This document shows positions 26,176 through 32,770 of a DNA stretch of 32,770 bases, piece after piece (the stretch's first letter is position 1; each line of letters starts with the position of its first letter). Made by a program: the position numbers and the translations under genes. Below the pieces are notes generated by a model. It saw only the letters and a list, made by a program, of their open reading frames with translations. It did no database searches and was not told the DNA's origin. This DNA comes from Lachnospiraceae bacterium (GTDB lineage Bacteria; Bacillota; Clostridia; Lachnospirales; Lachnospiraceae), in contig JALFVM010000101.1 in NCBI GenBank assembly GCA_022787145.1, forward strand, positions 1 to 32,770, in the 5' to 3' direction.

Positions 26176-27137
26176 TATGTAGCGGTGGGTTCTTCAAATG
26201 CTTTGCGAACCATCTGAAAAGCAAATTCCTGCTCGGGCGTGAGTTGTTTCGGAATCCTGATGTGGAGATTTAAATACAAGTCGCCTCTCTTTCCGATCTT
26301 AGGAGGATAGTTCATTCCCTCGCTAGGGAAACGAAGCCGTTGTTCCGGTGAGGTGCCGGGTGGGACGGAAAAAAGAAGTTCTCCGTTTAAGCCAGGAACT
26401 TTGATGGTTCCTCCTAATACAAGGGTGTGAAAATCTATCGTGTAGTCCATGTACAAATGATAATTTTTGCGCGTATACCCTGGCCTGTCATTTACGAGAA
26501 TGATGACATAATAAAGATTGTTGGGGTAGTGCGCATGGAGATGGTGAATCAGTTCTTCACCGTCACAGATGACATCTTCCAATGGAATGAGCTGATTTTC
26601 GTATGTATTGGCAGGAATGATGACTTTAAATTTCCATTCTTTTTCAGCAGTATGTCTGGAAGCACTGAATATAGGAGTGGAAGGATACTCAATTAAAACA
26701 GCTTCTTTTGTGACAGTCTGGAAGGTTTCTTCCATCTCCAGGTGGACAGAGATGCGAACCACATGTTTAAAAAAATCGGGTTCCGGATGAGGGTGATGAA
26801 CATGGCAGCCGTTTTCTCCATGACCACTGCACCCGCCGCTGCAATCACCGCCGTCGCAGGCACCACAGTGTTCATGCTCCTGACTGGAAGTGTGTGTGAA
26901 ATCATAGCTGTGGAAAGTGTCTCGATAAGCACTGTGACCGTAATAATGGTATTTCTGCCTCTTGTCTGGATTTGATAATACTGCATAAGCTTCCTGAATC
27001 TCCTGAAAACGTTCTTTGCTGTCTTCATCGCTCGAAGAGTCTGGATGGTATTTTTTTGCCAGTTTTCGATAGGCATTTTTAATCTCTTCCTGTGTGGCAT
27101 CACGGCTAATGCCAAGAATATCATAATAATTTCTCAT
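26175..27137 (-). CDS. DnaJ-like co-chaperone with Cys/His-rich linker
   Basis: A 320-residue J-domain protein that should stimulate DnaK. The J domain (residues about 4-65) has YYDILGI, the HPD motif (31-33) and NPDKR. Between it and the C-terminal substrate domain lies a linker rich in metal-type ligands (about 86-120) with Cys 91, 94, 99, 103 and 111 and at least six His. The usual four CXXCXGXG zinc repeats of true DnaJ are absent. The C-terminal domain is DnaJ/CbpA-like: LVLGGTIKVPGLNGE, VPPGTSPEQRLRF, KRGDLYLNL. The frame opens to 27242; ATG 27137 is chosen because the protein then starts directly with the J domain, with a weak AAAGGA upstream. It diverges from the CODH/ACS operon with its nickel factors, so a role in metalloenzyme assembly is possible but unproven. 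Confidence 0.85.
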   Translation of the reverse strand: MRNYYDILGISRDATQEEIKNAYRKLAKKYHPDSSSDEDSKERFQEIQEAYAVLSNPDKRQKYHYYGHSAYRDTFHSYDFTHTSSQEHEHCGACDGGDCSGGCSGHGENGCHVHHPHPEPDFFKHVVRISVHLEMEETFQTVTKEAVLIEYPSTPIFSASRHTAEKEWKFKVIIPANTYENQLIPLEDVICDGEELIHHLHAHYPNNLYYVIILVNDRPGYTRKNYHLYMDYTIDFHTLVLGGTIKVPGLNGELLFSVPPGTSPEQRLRFPSEGMNYPPKIGKRGDLYLNLHIRIPKQLTPEQEFAFQMVRKAFEEPTAT

Positions 27138-27179
27138 ATAAATCATCCTTTGTTCGTACAACATCGAGTTTCTGCTTAT

Positions 27180-27208
27180 ATTATAAAAAAATTTGAGGAG
27201 TTTTTCAA
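27180..27208 (-). promoter_or_regulatory. DnaJ-like gene promoter
   Basis: On the minus strand TTGAAA (27208-27203), a 17-base spacer and a perfect TATAAT (27185-27180), 43 bases before the start codon. Confidence 0.75.
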
Positions 27209-27316
27209 TATCATTTGAACAAAAATGGATAAAAATAATCAAAATTAAAAATACGTTAAATATTAGTCAAGTAAGTTAATTTTGTGACAATTTGATGATT
27301 TGACAGTCTTGAGGCG

Positions 27317-27345
27317 TTGAGCTTCGTACATTAATATGGTAAAAT
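27317..27345 (+). promoter_or_regulatory. Distal promoter of the CODH/ACS operon
   Basis: TTGAGC (27317-27322), a 17-base spacer and TAAAAT (27340-27345). A short dyad CATAC-N5-GTATG (27347-27361) follows at the expected transcription start and could be an operator. Confidence 0.6.
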
Positions 27346-27400
27346 GCATACAAAATGTATGAAACACAAAAAACTTTTATGAAAATTTAATAAGAATTCC

Positions 27401-27429
27401 TTGCTAAAAAAGCGGAAAGGATGTATAAT
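27401..27429 (+). promoter_or_regulatory. Proximal promoter of the CODH/ACS operon
   Basis: TTGCTA (27401-27406), a 17-base spacer and a perfect TATAAT (27424-27429), leaving a leader of about 130 bases before the first gene. It is the better of the two tandem promoters. Confidence 0.7.
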
Positions 27430-27438
27430 GAAGAAAAT

Positions 27439-27454
27439 TGACAAATTATTGTCA
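27439..27454. promoter_or_regulatory. Dyad TGACAA-N4-TTGTCA at the CODH/ACS start site
   Basis: A perfect 6-4-6 inverted repeat starts 9 bases after the proximal -10, at about the transcription start. Its place suits a repressor site. It resembles, but does not match, known CRP/FNR- or Rex-type boxes, so no regulator is assigned. Confidence 0.45.
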
Positions 27455-27494
27455 TTGCAGTAAACAATTACGTTAATTTCCATTCGAAACTGTG

Positions 27495-27551
27495 TGAACA
27501 GTTGCGATGATAATAAAAGAGAACAGATAAAAAATCTGCTCAGACTGTTCA
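27495..27551 (+). other. Structured leader next to the first ribosome binding site of the CODH/ACS operon
   Basis: Arms TGAACAGT (27495-27502) and ACTGTTCA (27544-27551) enclose a second hairpin CAGAT-N5-ATCTG (27524-27538). The outer stem ends directly against the GAAGGAGG ribosome binding site of the His-rich gene, so the fold could affect translation start. Confidence 0.45.
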
Positions 27552-27567
27552 GAAGGAGGTGCGAAAA

Positions 27568-27912
27568 ATGCATTTGATAAAAGATGAAAATGGAAATGTT
27601 GTTGCTCACGGACATGAGGCACATGAACATCACCATGACCACGGAGAATGTGGCCATGGACATTCGCATGAGCATTGTGGAAATTGCAGTGAAGGTAACT
27701 GCAAAGACGAAACAGTTGCTTTGCTTACTTATATGGTACAGCATAACGAGCATCATGCGATGGAGCTTGACCAGATGGCAGACAATCTGATGAAGCTTGG
27801 AATGGATGATGCTGCAAGAACAATCAAAGAAGGCGTTGCTGATTTCCAGAAGGCAAATATGAGATTTTCACTTGCTTTGACACAGGTAAAGACGCATGTA
27901 AAGGAGGCATAA
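27568..27912 (+). CDS. His/Cys-rich probable nickel-binding protein (CooJ-like role)
   Basis: A 114-residue cytoplasmic protein. Residues 14-36 contain 11 His, with Cys at 28, 37, 40 and 45, a pattern of nickel storage or delivery proteins. The C-terminal part (about 50-114) is helical and opens with YMVQHNEHHAMELDQMADNL; it resembles a small domain found with other His-rich metal proteins, though I cannot name the family with certainty. The frame opens to GTG 27559, which lies in the ribosome binding site; ATG 27568 with GAAGGAGG 9 bases upstream is preferred. In Rhodospirillum rubrum a His-rich CooJ works with CooC and CooT in nickel insertion into CODH; this gene sits in the matching place but has its His tract at the other end. 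Function is inferred from composition and context. Confidence 0.75.
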   Translation: MHLIKDENGNVVAHGHEAHEHHHDHGECGHGHSHEHCGNCSEGNCKDETVALLTYMVQHNEHHAMELDQMADNLMKLGMDDAARTIKEGVADFQKANMRFSLALTQVKTHVKEA

Positions 27913-27915
27913 TCA

Positions 27916-28098
27916 ATGTGTTTGGCAACTGTAATTAAAAAGTCAGATGGTACAGCGATTTTTAAAAACGTGAGCCGTATTGATGTGGATGGAGACAAAC
28001 TGATTATCCGTGATATTATGGGGGATGAAAAGCTTGTTGAAGGCAAAATTCTGATGGTTGACCTTGCAAACAGTATGGTTGAGGTTGACTGCAAGTAA
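27916..28098 (+). CDS. cooT: CooT-like nickel-binding protein
   Basis: A 60-residue protein of the CooT family. It begins MCLATVIK; in the R. rubrum protein, Cys2 in the same place binds nickel in a dimer. A small beta-rich body follows (FKNVSRIDVDGDKLIIRDIMGDEK), and length fits the family (about 60-70 residues). It begins 3 bases after the His-rich gene and is followed by a CooC-type ATPase, so the three genes correspond to the CooCTJ nickel-insertion set. The N-terminus also recalls HypC, but the rest fits CooT better. Confidence 0.82.
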   Translation: MCLATVIKKSDGTAIFKNVSRIDVDGDKLIIRDIMGDEKLVEGKILMVDLANSMVEVDCK

Positions 28099-28152
28099 GA
28101 AAACGGAGTGGATAAAGAAAAAACAGAATCATAATAGATAGGAGGTGCCAAA

Positions 28153-28923
28153 ATGGCGCATGTAATTGCCGTTGCCGGTAAAGGCGGCGTTGGTAAGACT
28201 ACTTTATGCGGTATGTTGATTCAGTATCTGGGCGAAATTGGCAAAGGTCCGATTCTTGCAGTCGATGCAGATGCCAATTCCAATCTGAATGAAGTGCTTG
28301 GCGTGGATGTCGATTATACACTCGGAGATATCCGTGAAGAAATCGCACGTTCGGAGATGGCAAAGGACAGCCCGATTCCAGCTGGTATGTCCAAGGCAGA
28401 TTATGCAGAAATTAAATTTAATTCTGCATTGGTGGAAGATGATGATTTTGATCTTCTTGTTATGGGACGCACACAGGGGAAAGGCTGCTACTGTTTTGTA
28501 AATGGACTTCTTCAGGCGCAGCTTCAGAAGCTGCAGAACAATTATCCGTATTTTGTAGTAGATAATGAAGCGGGAATGGAACATATCAGCAGAGGGATTC
28601 TTCCAAGTATGGAGACGGCGATTCTGGTAAGTGACTGTTCCAGAAGAGGTATTCAGGCGGTTGGCCGTATTGCAGAACTGATTAAAGAATGTGATATGCA
28701 TCCAAAAACAGTCGGTTTGATCGTCAATCGTGCTCCGAATGGAGAACTGAATGAGGGGACAAAAGAAGAGATTGAAAAACAGGGATTGAATCTTCTTGGT
28801 GTAGTTCCTCAGGATGAACAGGTTTATGAGTTTGACTGTGCGGGAAGACCGACGACAGAACTTCCGGAGGATTCGCCTGTAAAGAAGGCGCTTCGCGAGA
28901 TTGTCAAGAAGTTAGAACTGTAA
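28153..28923 (+). CDS. cooC: CooC/AcsF-type nickel-insertion ATPase (first copy)
   Basis: A 256-residue MinD-like P-loop ATPase for nickel insertion into CODH or ACS. The deviant Walker A GKGGVGKTT lies at residues 9-17, followed by VDADANSNL. The CXC metal motif KGCYCF has Cys112 and Cys114, the same numbers as in the well-studied Carboxydothermus CooC1. The switch segment VVDNEAGMEHISRG is clear. AGGAGGTG precedes ATG 28153. It is a homologue of the gene at 30974-31738 but clearly diverged. Whether it serves CODH (CooC) or ACS (AcsF) cannot be told from sequence alone. Confidence 0.9.
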   Translation: MAHVIAVAGKGGVGKTTLCGMLIQYLGEIGKGPILAVDADANSNLNEVLGVDVDYTLGDIREEIARSEMAKDSPIPAGMSKADYAEIKFNSALVEDDDFDLLVMGRTQGKGCYCFVNGLLQAQLQKLQNNYPYFVVDNEAGMEHISRGILPSMETAILVSDCSRRGIQAVGRIAELIKECDMHPKTVGLIVNRAPNGELNEGTKEEIEKQGLNLLGVVPQDEQVYEFDCAGRPTTELPEDSPVKKALREIVKKLEL

Positions 28924-28960
28924 AAAATTATATATTTCTTTTTTAACATGTAAATAACCC

Positions 28961-29000
28961 ATGGGGGAGGATGGGATTTTCCCTCGGGGCTTATATAAGC
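28961..29000 (+). other. G-rich element and 12-bp palindrome upstream of acsA
   Basis: The 116-base gap between cooC and acsA holds a G-rich stretch (28963-28988) and the perfect palindrome GCTTATATAAGC (28989-29000). No convincing promoter or terminator was seen. It may be an RNA-processing or stability element that raises acsA output. Confidence 0.35.
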
Positions 29001-29039
29001 AACAAAATAAAAAGACTAAAAATTTAAAGGAGGTCAATA

Positions 29040-30932
29040 ATGAGTGAATTCAAATTAACGACACTTGAGGAAATGGAAGCGGCAACCGAACGACTTTTAG
29101 AGACGGGTGCAAAGGTAGGCGCTGATTCCTGGCAGATGCGTGTCAAAAATCAGACACCACATTGTAAATTTGGTGAGGAAGGTGTTTGCTGTAGAATCTG
29201 TACTATGGGACCTTGCCGTATTACAAAGAAAGCACCAAGAGGTATCTGCGGATGTGACGTACATGGTATCGTAGGAAGAAACTTCCTTCGCTTTACAGCA
29301 GGTGGTTCTGCAACTCACTCTGATCACGGACGTGAAATCTGCCATACACTGCATGAGGCAGCAGCAGATGGCAACTACAAAGTAAAAGACGAAGCGAAGC
29401 TGCTGAGACTGGCTGCTGAGTTTGGTGTTGAGACAGAGGGAAGAGATATTTATGATGTTGCTCACGAAGTAGCAGAAGTTGGTCTGTTAGAGTATGGTAA
29501 ACCATTCGGAACACAGGTATTCTTGAAGAGAGCTCCTCAGCATACACAGGATATCTGGAAGAGAGAAGAGATTGAGCCACGTGCAATTGACCGTGAAGTA
29601 TCCTGCTCTTTACATATGACACATATGGGATGTTCTTCCAAACCGGAAGCTCTGATTCGTCAGTCTCTTCGTTCCGGTCTTTCTGATGGATGGGGCGGTT
29701 CCATGATGGGAACTGAATTCTCAGACGTATTATTTGGAACACCTCATGAAATCGAGACAGAGGCAAACCTTGGTGTTATGAACGCAGACAACGTAAACAT
29801 CGTTGTTCATGGACATGATCCGTCACTTTCTGAGATGATTTGTGAATATGCAGATGATCCGGAAATGATCGCATATGCAAAAGAAATGGGAGCAAAAGGA
29901 ATTACTGTATCTGGTGTATGCTGTACTTCCAACGAAGTTGCAATGCGTCGTGGAATTCCGATGGCTGGTAACTTCCTGCAGCAGGAAAACGTAGTACTGA
30001 CAGGTGCCTGCGAAGCAATCGTAGTTGACGTTCAGTGTATCTTCCCTGCATTAGGACCTCTGAGCAAATGTTTCCATACAAAATTCGTGACAACTTCTCC
30101 AATCGCACAGATGCCAGAGTCTGACTTTATCAGATTCAATGCACATACTGCTGGAGAAAATGCAAAAGCAATTGTTAAAATGGCAATTGAAAACTTCAAG
30201 AATAGAAAACCAGAGCTCGTTCATATCCCAGATATGAAACAGAAAGCTGTTGTTGGATTCTCAGTAGAAGAAATCGTACACAAACTGGATGGCGTAACAA
30301 ATACTCAGGTAGATAAGACAGGAACAACTCTTCCATTGATCGAGTGTATTACATCTGGTGTTCTTCGTGGTGCTGTTGCTATGGTTGGATGTAACAATCC
30401 GAAAGTTCGTTCCGATGCTGCTCATATCGGTCTGATGAAGAAACTGATTGCAAACGATATCGTTTTAGTTGTATCTGGATGTTCCGCACAGGCTGCTGCA
30501 AAAGCTGGTCTGATGGATAAGAGAGCAAAAGACCTCTGTGGCGCTGGTCTGAAACGTGTATGTGAGCTGGCTGACATTCCTCCGGTTCTTCATATGGGAT
30601 CTTGTGTAGATATCAGCCGTATGATGGTTCTTGCTGCAACACTTGCCAAAGATTCTGGATTAAATATCTCCCAGCTTCCATTAGTAGGATGTGCTCCTGA
30701 GTGGATGTCTGAGAAAGCTGTTTCTATCGGTAACTACGTTGTTGCTACCGGTATTGATACATACCTTGGCGTTGAGCCTTACGTTTCCGGTTCTGACCAG
30801 ATTGCAGGACTGTTAACAGAAGGCGTTCGTGATTGGGTAGAGGCTGCTTATACAGTTGAAAAAGATATCGAGAAATTAGGCGACATGATGATTGAGCGTA
30901 TCGAAGAGAAACGTGCAGCATTAGGAATCTAA
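29040..30932 (+). CDS. acsA: Carbon monoxide dehydrogenase catalytic subunit
   Basis: A 630-residue Ni-Fe-S enzyme (AcsA/CooS) that interconverts CO2 and CO; with AcsB it feeds the carbonyl branch of the Wood-Ljungdahl pathway. N-terminal Cys42 and Cys50 fit the D cluster. Cys51, Cys54, Cys59 and one of Cys70/72 fit the B cluster. C-cluster motifs follow: VVHGHDPSLSE (His), SGVCCTSNE, LTGACEAIVVDVQC, MVGCNNPK, VVSGCSAQA and HMGSCVD. Length is normal. AAAGGAGG lies upstream of ATG 29040. Codon use (AAC, CCA/CCT, CGT) is like rplS and unlike the trp genes, suggesting high expression. Followed by a second CooC-type gene and acsB. Confidence 0.97.
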   Translation: MSEFKLTTLEEMEAATERLLETGAKVGADSWQMRVKNQTPHCKFGEEGVCCRICTMGPCRITKKAPRGICGCDVHGIVGRNFLRFTAGGSATHSDHGREICHTLHEAAADGNYKVKDEAKLLRLAAEFGVETEGRDIYDVAHEVAEVGLLEYGKPFGTQVFLKRAPQHTQDIWKREEIEPRAIDREVSCSLHMTHMGCSSKPEALIRQSLRSGLSDGWGGSMMGTEFSDVLFGTPHEIETEANLGVMNADNVNIVVHGHDPSLSEMICEYADDPEMIAYAKEMGAKGITVSGVCCTSNEVAMRRGIPMAGNFLQQENVVLTGACEAIVVDVQCIFPALGPLSKCFHTKFVTTSPIAQMPESDFIRFNAHTAGENAKAIVKMAIENFKNRKPELVHIPDMKQKAVVGFSVEEIVHKLDGVTNTQVDKTGTTLPLIECITSGVLRGAVAMVGCNNPKVRSDAAHIGLMKKLIANDIVLVVSGCSAQAAAKAGLMDKRAKDLCGAGLKRVCELADIPPVLHMGSCVDISRMMVLAATLAKDSGLNISQLPLVGCAPEWMSEKAVSIGNYVVATGIDTYLGVEPYVSGSDQIAGLLTEGVRDWVEAAYTVEKDIEKLGDMMIERIEEKRAALGI

Positions 30933-30973
30933 TGATGAAAAATACGTGAATAAAAGGAAAGTGAGTAGGAATT

Positions 30974-31738
30974 ATGAAGATTGCAGTGACTGGAAAGGGC
31001 GGAGTAGGTAAGACAACATTTGCTGCAACGTTGGCAAGACTTTATGCGGCCGAGGGCCGCAAGGTCCTTGCTGCCGATGTTGACCCGGATGCAAATCTGG
31101 GACTTGCACTTGGATTTGATGAAGAAACGCTGGATTCCATTGTTCCGATTTCCAGAATGAGAAAACTGGTGGAGGAGAGAACGGGAGCAAACAGCGAAAA
31201 TCAGTTTTACCGTTTAAATCCGAAAGTGGATGATATTCCAGATACATATGGAAAGGTCTGCAATGGAGTAAAACTTCTTGTTCTTGGAACTGTGGAAACT
31301 GGCGGAGGCGGTTGCGTGTGTCCGGAGCATGTCATGCTGAAGCGCATTATTAATAACATGGTGCTTCATCGAGACGATGTTGTAATCATGGATATGGAAG
31401 CTGGACTTGAGCATCTTGGACGCGGAACAACAGAAAGCGTAGACCAGTTTATCGTAGTAATCGAGCCGGGTGCACGAAGCATCCAGACATATAAGAACGT
31501 AAAACGTCTGGCGAGTGATCTTGGTGTAAAACAGGTTCGTGTTGTTGCGAATAAAGTACGAAATGAAGAAGATGAAGCCTTTGTAAAGTCAAAAATTCCG
31601 GAAGAAGACTTGCTTGGATTTATTCACTATAATACAGAGGTTATGGATGCGGATCGTCAGGGGAAATCCCCGTATGATTTCAGCAAAACTGTAACGGACG
31701 AAATTATAAAAATTAAAAAGAAGATAGAAGAAAACTGA
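30974..31738 (+). CDS. cooC: CooC/AcsF-type nickel-insertion ATPase (second copy)
   Basis: A 254-residue MinD-like ATPase. Walker A GKGGVGKTT lies at residues 7-15, then DVDPDANLGLALG. The CXC metal motif GGGGCVCPEH has Cys114 and Cys116, and the switch segment is VIMDMEAGLEHLGRG. It is a paralogue of the ATPase at 28153-28923 but is a different subtype, as the regions around the CXC motif differ. It lies between acsA and acsB, 42 bases after the former and 33 before the latter, so it may serve one or both. Which copy is the CODH factor and which the ACS factor is open. Confidence 0.9.
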   Translation: MKIAVTGKGGVGKTTFAATLARLYAAEGRKVLAADVDPDANLGLALGFDEETLDSIVPISRMRKLVEERTGANSENQFYRLNPKVDDIPDTYGKVCNGVKLLVLGTVETGGGGCVCPEHVMLKRIINNMVLHRDDVVIMDMEAGLEHLGRGTTESVDQFIVVIEPGARSIQTYKNVKRLASDLGVKQVRVVANKVRNEEDEAFVKSKIPEEDLLGFIHYNTEVMDADRQGKSPYDFSKTVTDEIIKIKKKIEEN

Positions 31739-31771
31739 TTCTACAATAGATTTCTTTAGGAGGAAAAAACT

Positions 31772-32770
31772 GTGACATTATTTGAAAGAGTATTTAATGG
31801 AAATGATGCTGTATATGGTCTGACTGAGCAGGCAATCGATGCAGCTATCGCCCAGCACGGTGAAGAGAAAGCTGTCAGCTTCCCACATACAGCTTACAGT
31901 CTTCCATGCTACTATTCTGTAACAGGAACAAAAGTAACAAACTTAAAAGAGTTAAAAGAAGCTCTTGGTGTTGTAAAAACTCTGATGACAAGAAACAACC
32001 GTCTGAACGATGCATTCATGTCTGGTGTTGCTACTGCACTGTGTGCTGAGTTTATCGAAGTATTAAAATACATCGATGGAGCTACTCCATATGAAGAACC
32101 GCTGTACGGACATCTTGCAGATGCTGTGATCCGTGAACTTGGTGTACCGCTTGTAACAGGCGATATCCCTGGTGTAGCTGTAATTCTTGGAACTGCTCCT
32201 ACAGCAGAAGAAGGTGTAGCACTTGTAAAATCCTATCAGGCACAGGGTATCCTGGTAACTCTGGTAGGCGGAATCTGTGACCAGGTTGCTGAAGCAGGCA
32301 TGAAGACCGGCGCAAACGTACGTGTTATCCCTCTTGGAAAAGACGTTACTGCTGTTATCCATGTAGTATCTGTAGCATTAAGAGCAGCTCTGATCTTCGG
32401 TAACATTGCACCTGGAGATGCTGCAAATCTGATGAAATACACATTCGAGCGTGTACCTGCATTCGTAAATGCATTTGCACCTTTGGATGACGTAATCGTA
32501 GCTTGTGGAGCAGGCGCAATCGCACTTGGATTCCCGGTAATTACAAACGAGACAGAGAATGTCTTCCGTGTACCGAAGAGTTTGATCGTTCAGGAAGATA
32601 TCAGCAAATTCAACGCTACTTCTCTTGAAGCTCGTGATATCAAGATTAAGATTACAAACATCGACATTCCTGTAGCATTCGCATCTGCATTTGAAGGTGA
32701 GATCATCCGTCGTAAAGAAATGCAGGTTGAGTTTGATGGTTCCCGCGTAGACTGTGCAGAGCTTGTACAG
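31772..32770 (+). CDS. acsB: CO-methylating acetyl-CoA synthase (5' part; continues beyond window)
   Basis: An open frame of 333 codons with no stop runs to the window end. It starts at GTG 31772, with AGGAGG 8 bases upstream, and translates as MTLFERVFNGNDAVYG. AcsB joins CO, a methyl group and CoA to acetyl-CoA at its nickel-iron A cluster. The region seen is the N-terminal domain that contacts CODH: FPHTAYSLPCYYSVTG, NNRLNDAFMSGVATALCAE, VTGDIPGVAVILGTAP and LVGGICDQVAEAG are typical of bacterial AcsB. The Cys ligands of the A cluster lie in the missing part. Codon use matches acsA. Confidence 0.95.
   Translation, partial: MTLFERVFNGNDAVYGLTEQAIDAAIAQHGEEKAVSFPHTAYSLPCYYSVTGTKVTNLKELKEALGVVKTLMTRNNRLNDAFMSGVATALCAEFIEVLKYIDGATPYEEPLYGHLADAVIRELGVPLVTGDIPGVAVILGTAPTAEEGVALVKSYQAQGILVTLVGGICDQVAEAGMKTGANVRVIPLGKDVTAVIHVVSVALRAALIFGNIAPGDAANLMKYTFERVPAFVNAFAPLDDVIVACGAGAIALGFPVITNETENVFRVPKSLIVQEDISKFNATSLEARDIKIKITNIDIPVAFASAFEGEIIRRKEMQVEFDGSRVDCAELVQ

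Noticed and set aside
26260..27000. Plus-strand frames opposite the DnaJ-like gene
   Set aside because: They are antisense to a gene with clear J and C-terminal domains and show no family motif.
27293..27315. Extra -35-like TTGACA near 27294-27303 as a third CODH promoter
   Set aside because: No -10 element at suitable spacing.
27439..27454. Assigning the CODH dyad to CooA, Rex or FNR
   Set aside because: The half-sites and spacing do not match the published consensus of any of these well enough, and no such regulator is encoded in the window.
28963..28988. G-quadruplex before acsA
   Set aside because: Only three runs of three or more G are present, so a standard four-run quadruplex is not supported.

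Overview
The window looks like chromosome of a low-to-mid G+C anaerobic Firmicute. The best fit is an acetogenic member of the Lachnospiraceae (Blautia-like). The main reasons are the CODH/acetyl-CoA synthase (Wood-Ljungdahl) genes at the right end, a tryptophan T-box riboswitch, AGGAGG-type ribosome binding sites, a sortase-anchored surface protein, and the gene order DUF512-der-plsY-gpsA and rplS-lepB-rbgA-rnhB-yraN that is common in Clostridia. The genus is an inference. No tRNA, rRNA, CRISPR array, insertion sequence or phage gene was seen.

Layout. (1) 1-1258: 3' end of a peptide-type ABC transporter ATPase, converging on a TIM-barrel isomerase-like gene. (2) 1259-1704: a 446-base gap with a perfect 22-bp inverted repeat carrying mirrored promoter elements, GGTTCC repeats, an 18-codon ORF and two small hairpins. 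(3) 1705-7547: a 1672-residue repetitive surface protein translationally coupled to its own class B sortase. (4) 7566-14352: a complete trpEGDCFBA operon behind a T-box with a TGG specifier codon. (5) 14340-18298: rplS, then lepB, rbgA, rnhB, yraN and pgeF. (6) 18351-19631: a long PRPP synthetase on the minus strand. (7) 19735-20529: an orphan TetR regulator with dyads at its promoter. (8) 20657-25101: DUF512 radical SAM protein, der, plsY, gpsA. (9) 25192-27208: an aldo/keto reductase and an unusual DnaJ-like protein, both on the minus strand. (10) 27317-32770: the CODH/ACS operon.

How the genes work together. The trp genes convert chorismate to tryptophan and are switched by uncharged tRNA-Trp through the T-box. 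The CODH/ACS operon opens with a His/Cys-rich probable nickel-binding protein, a CooT-like nickel protein and a CooC-type ATPase. The CODH gene (acsA/cooS), a second CooC-type ATPase and acetyl-CoA synthase (acsB, cut by the window end) follow. The metal-delivery factors are therefore encoded with the two nickel enzymes they probably serve. A DnaJ-like gene with a Cys/His-rich linker diverges from this operon across a regulatory gap with two tandem promoters and several dyads. This is the most interesting neighbourhood in the window. The surface protein and sortase form a second self-contained unit.
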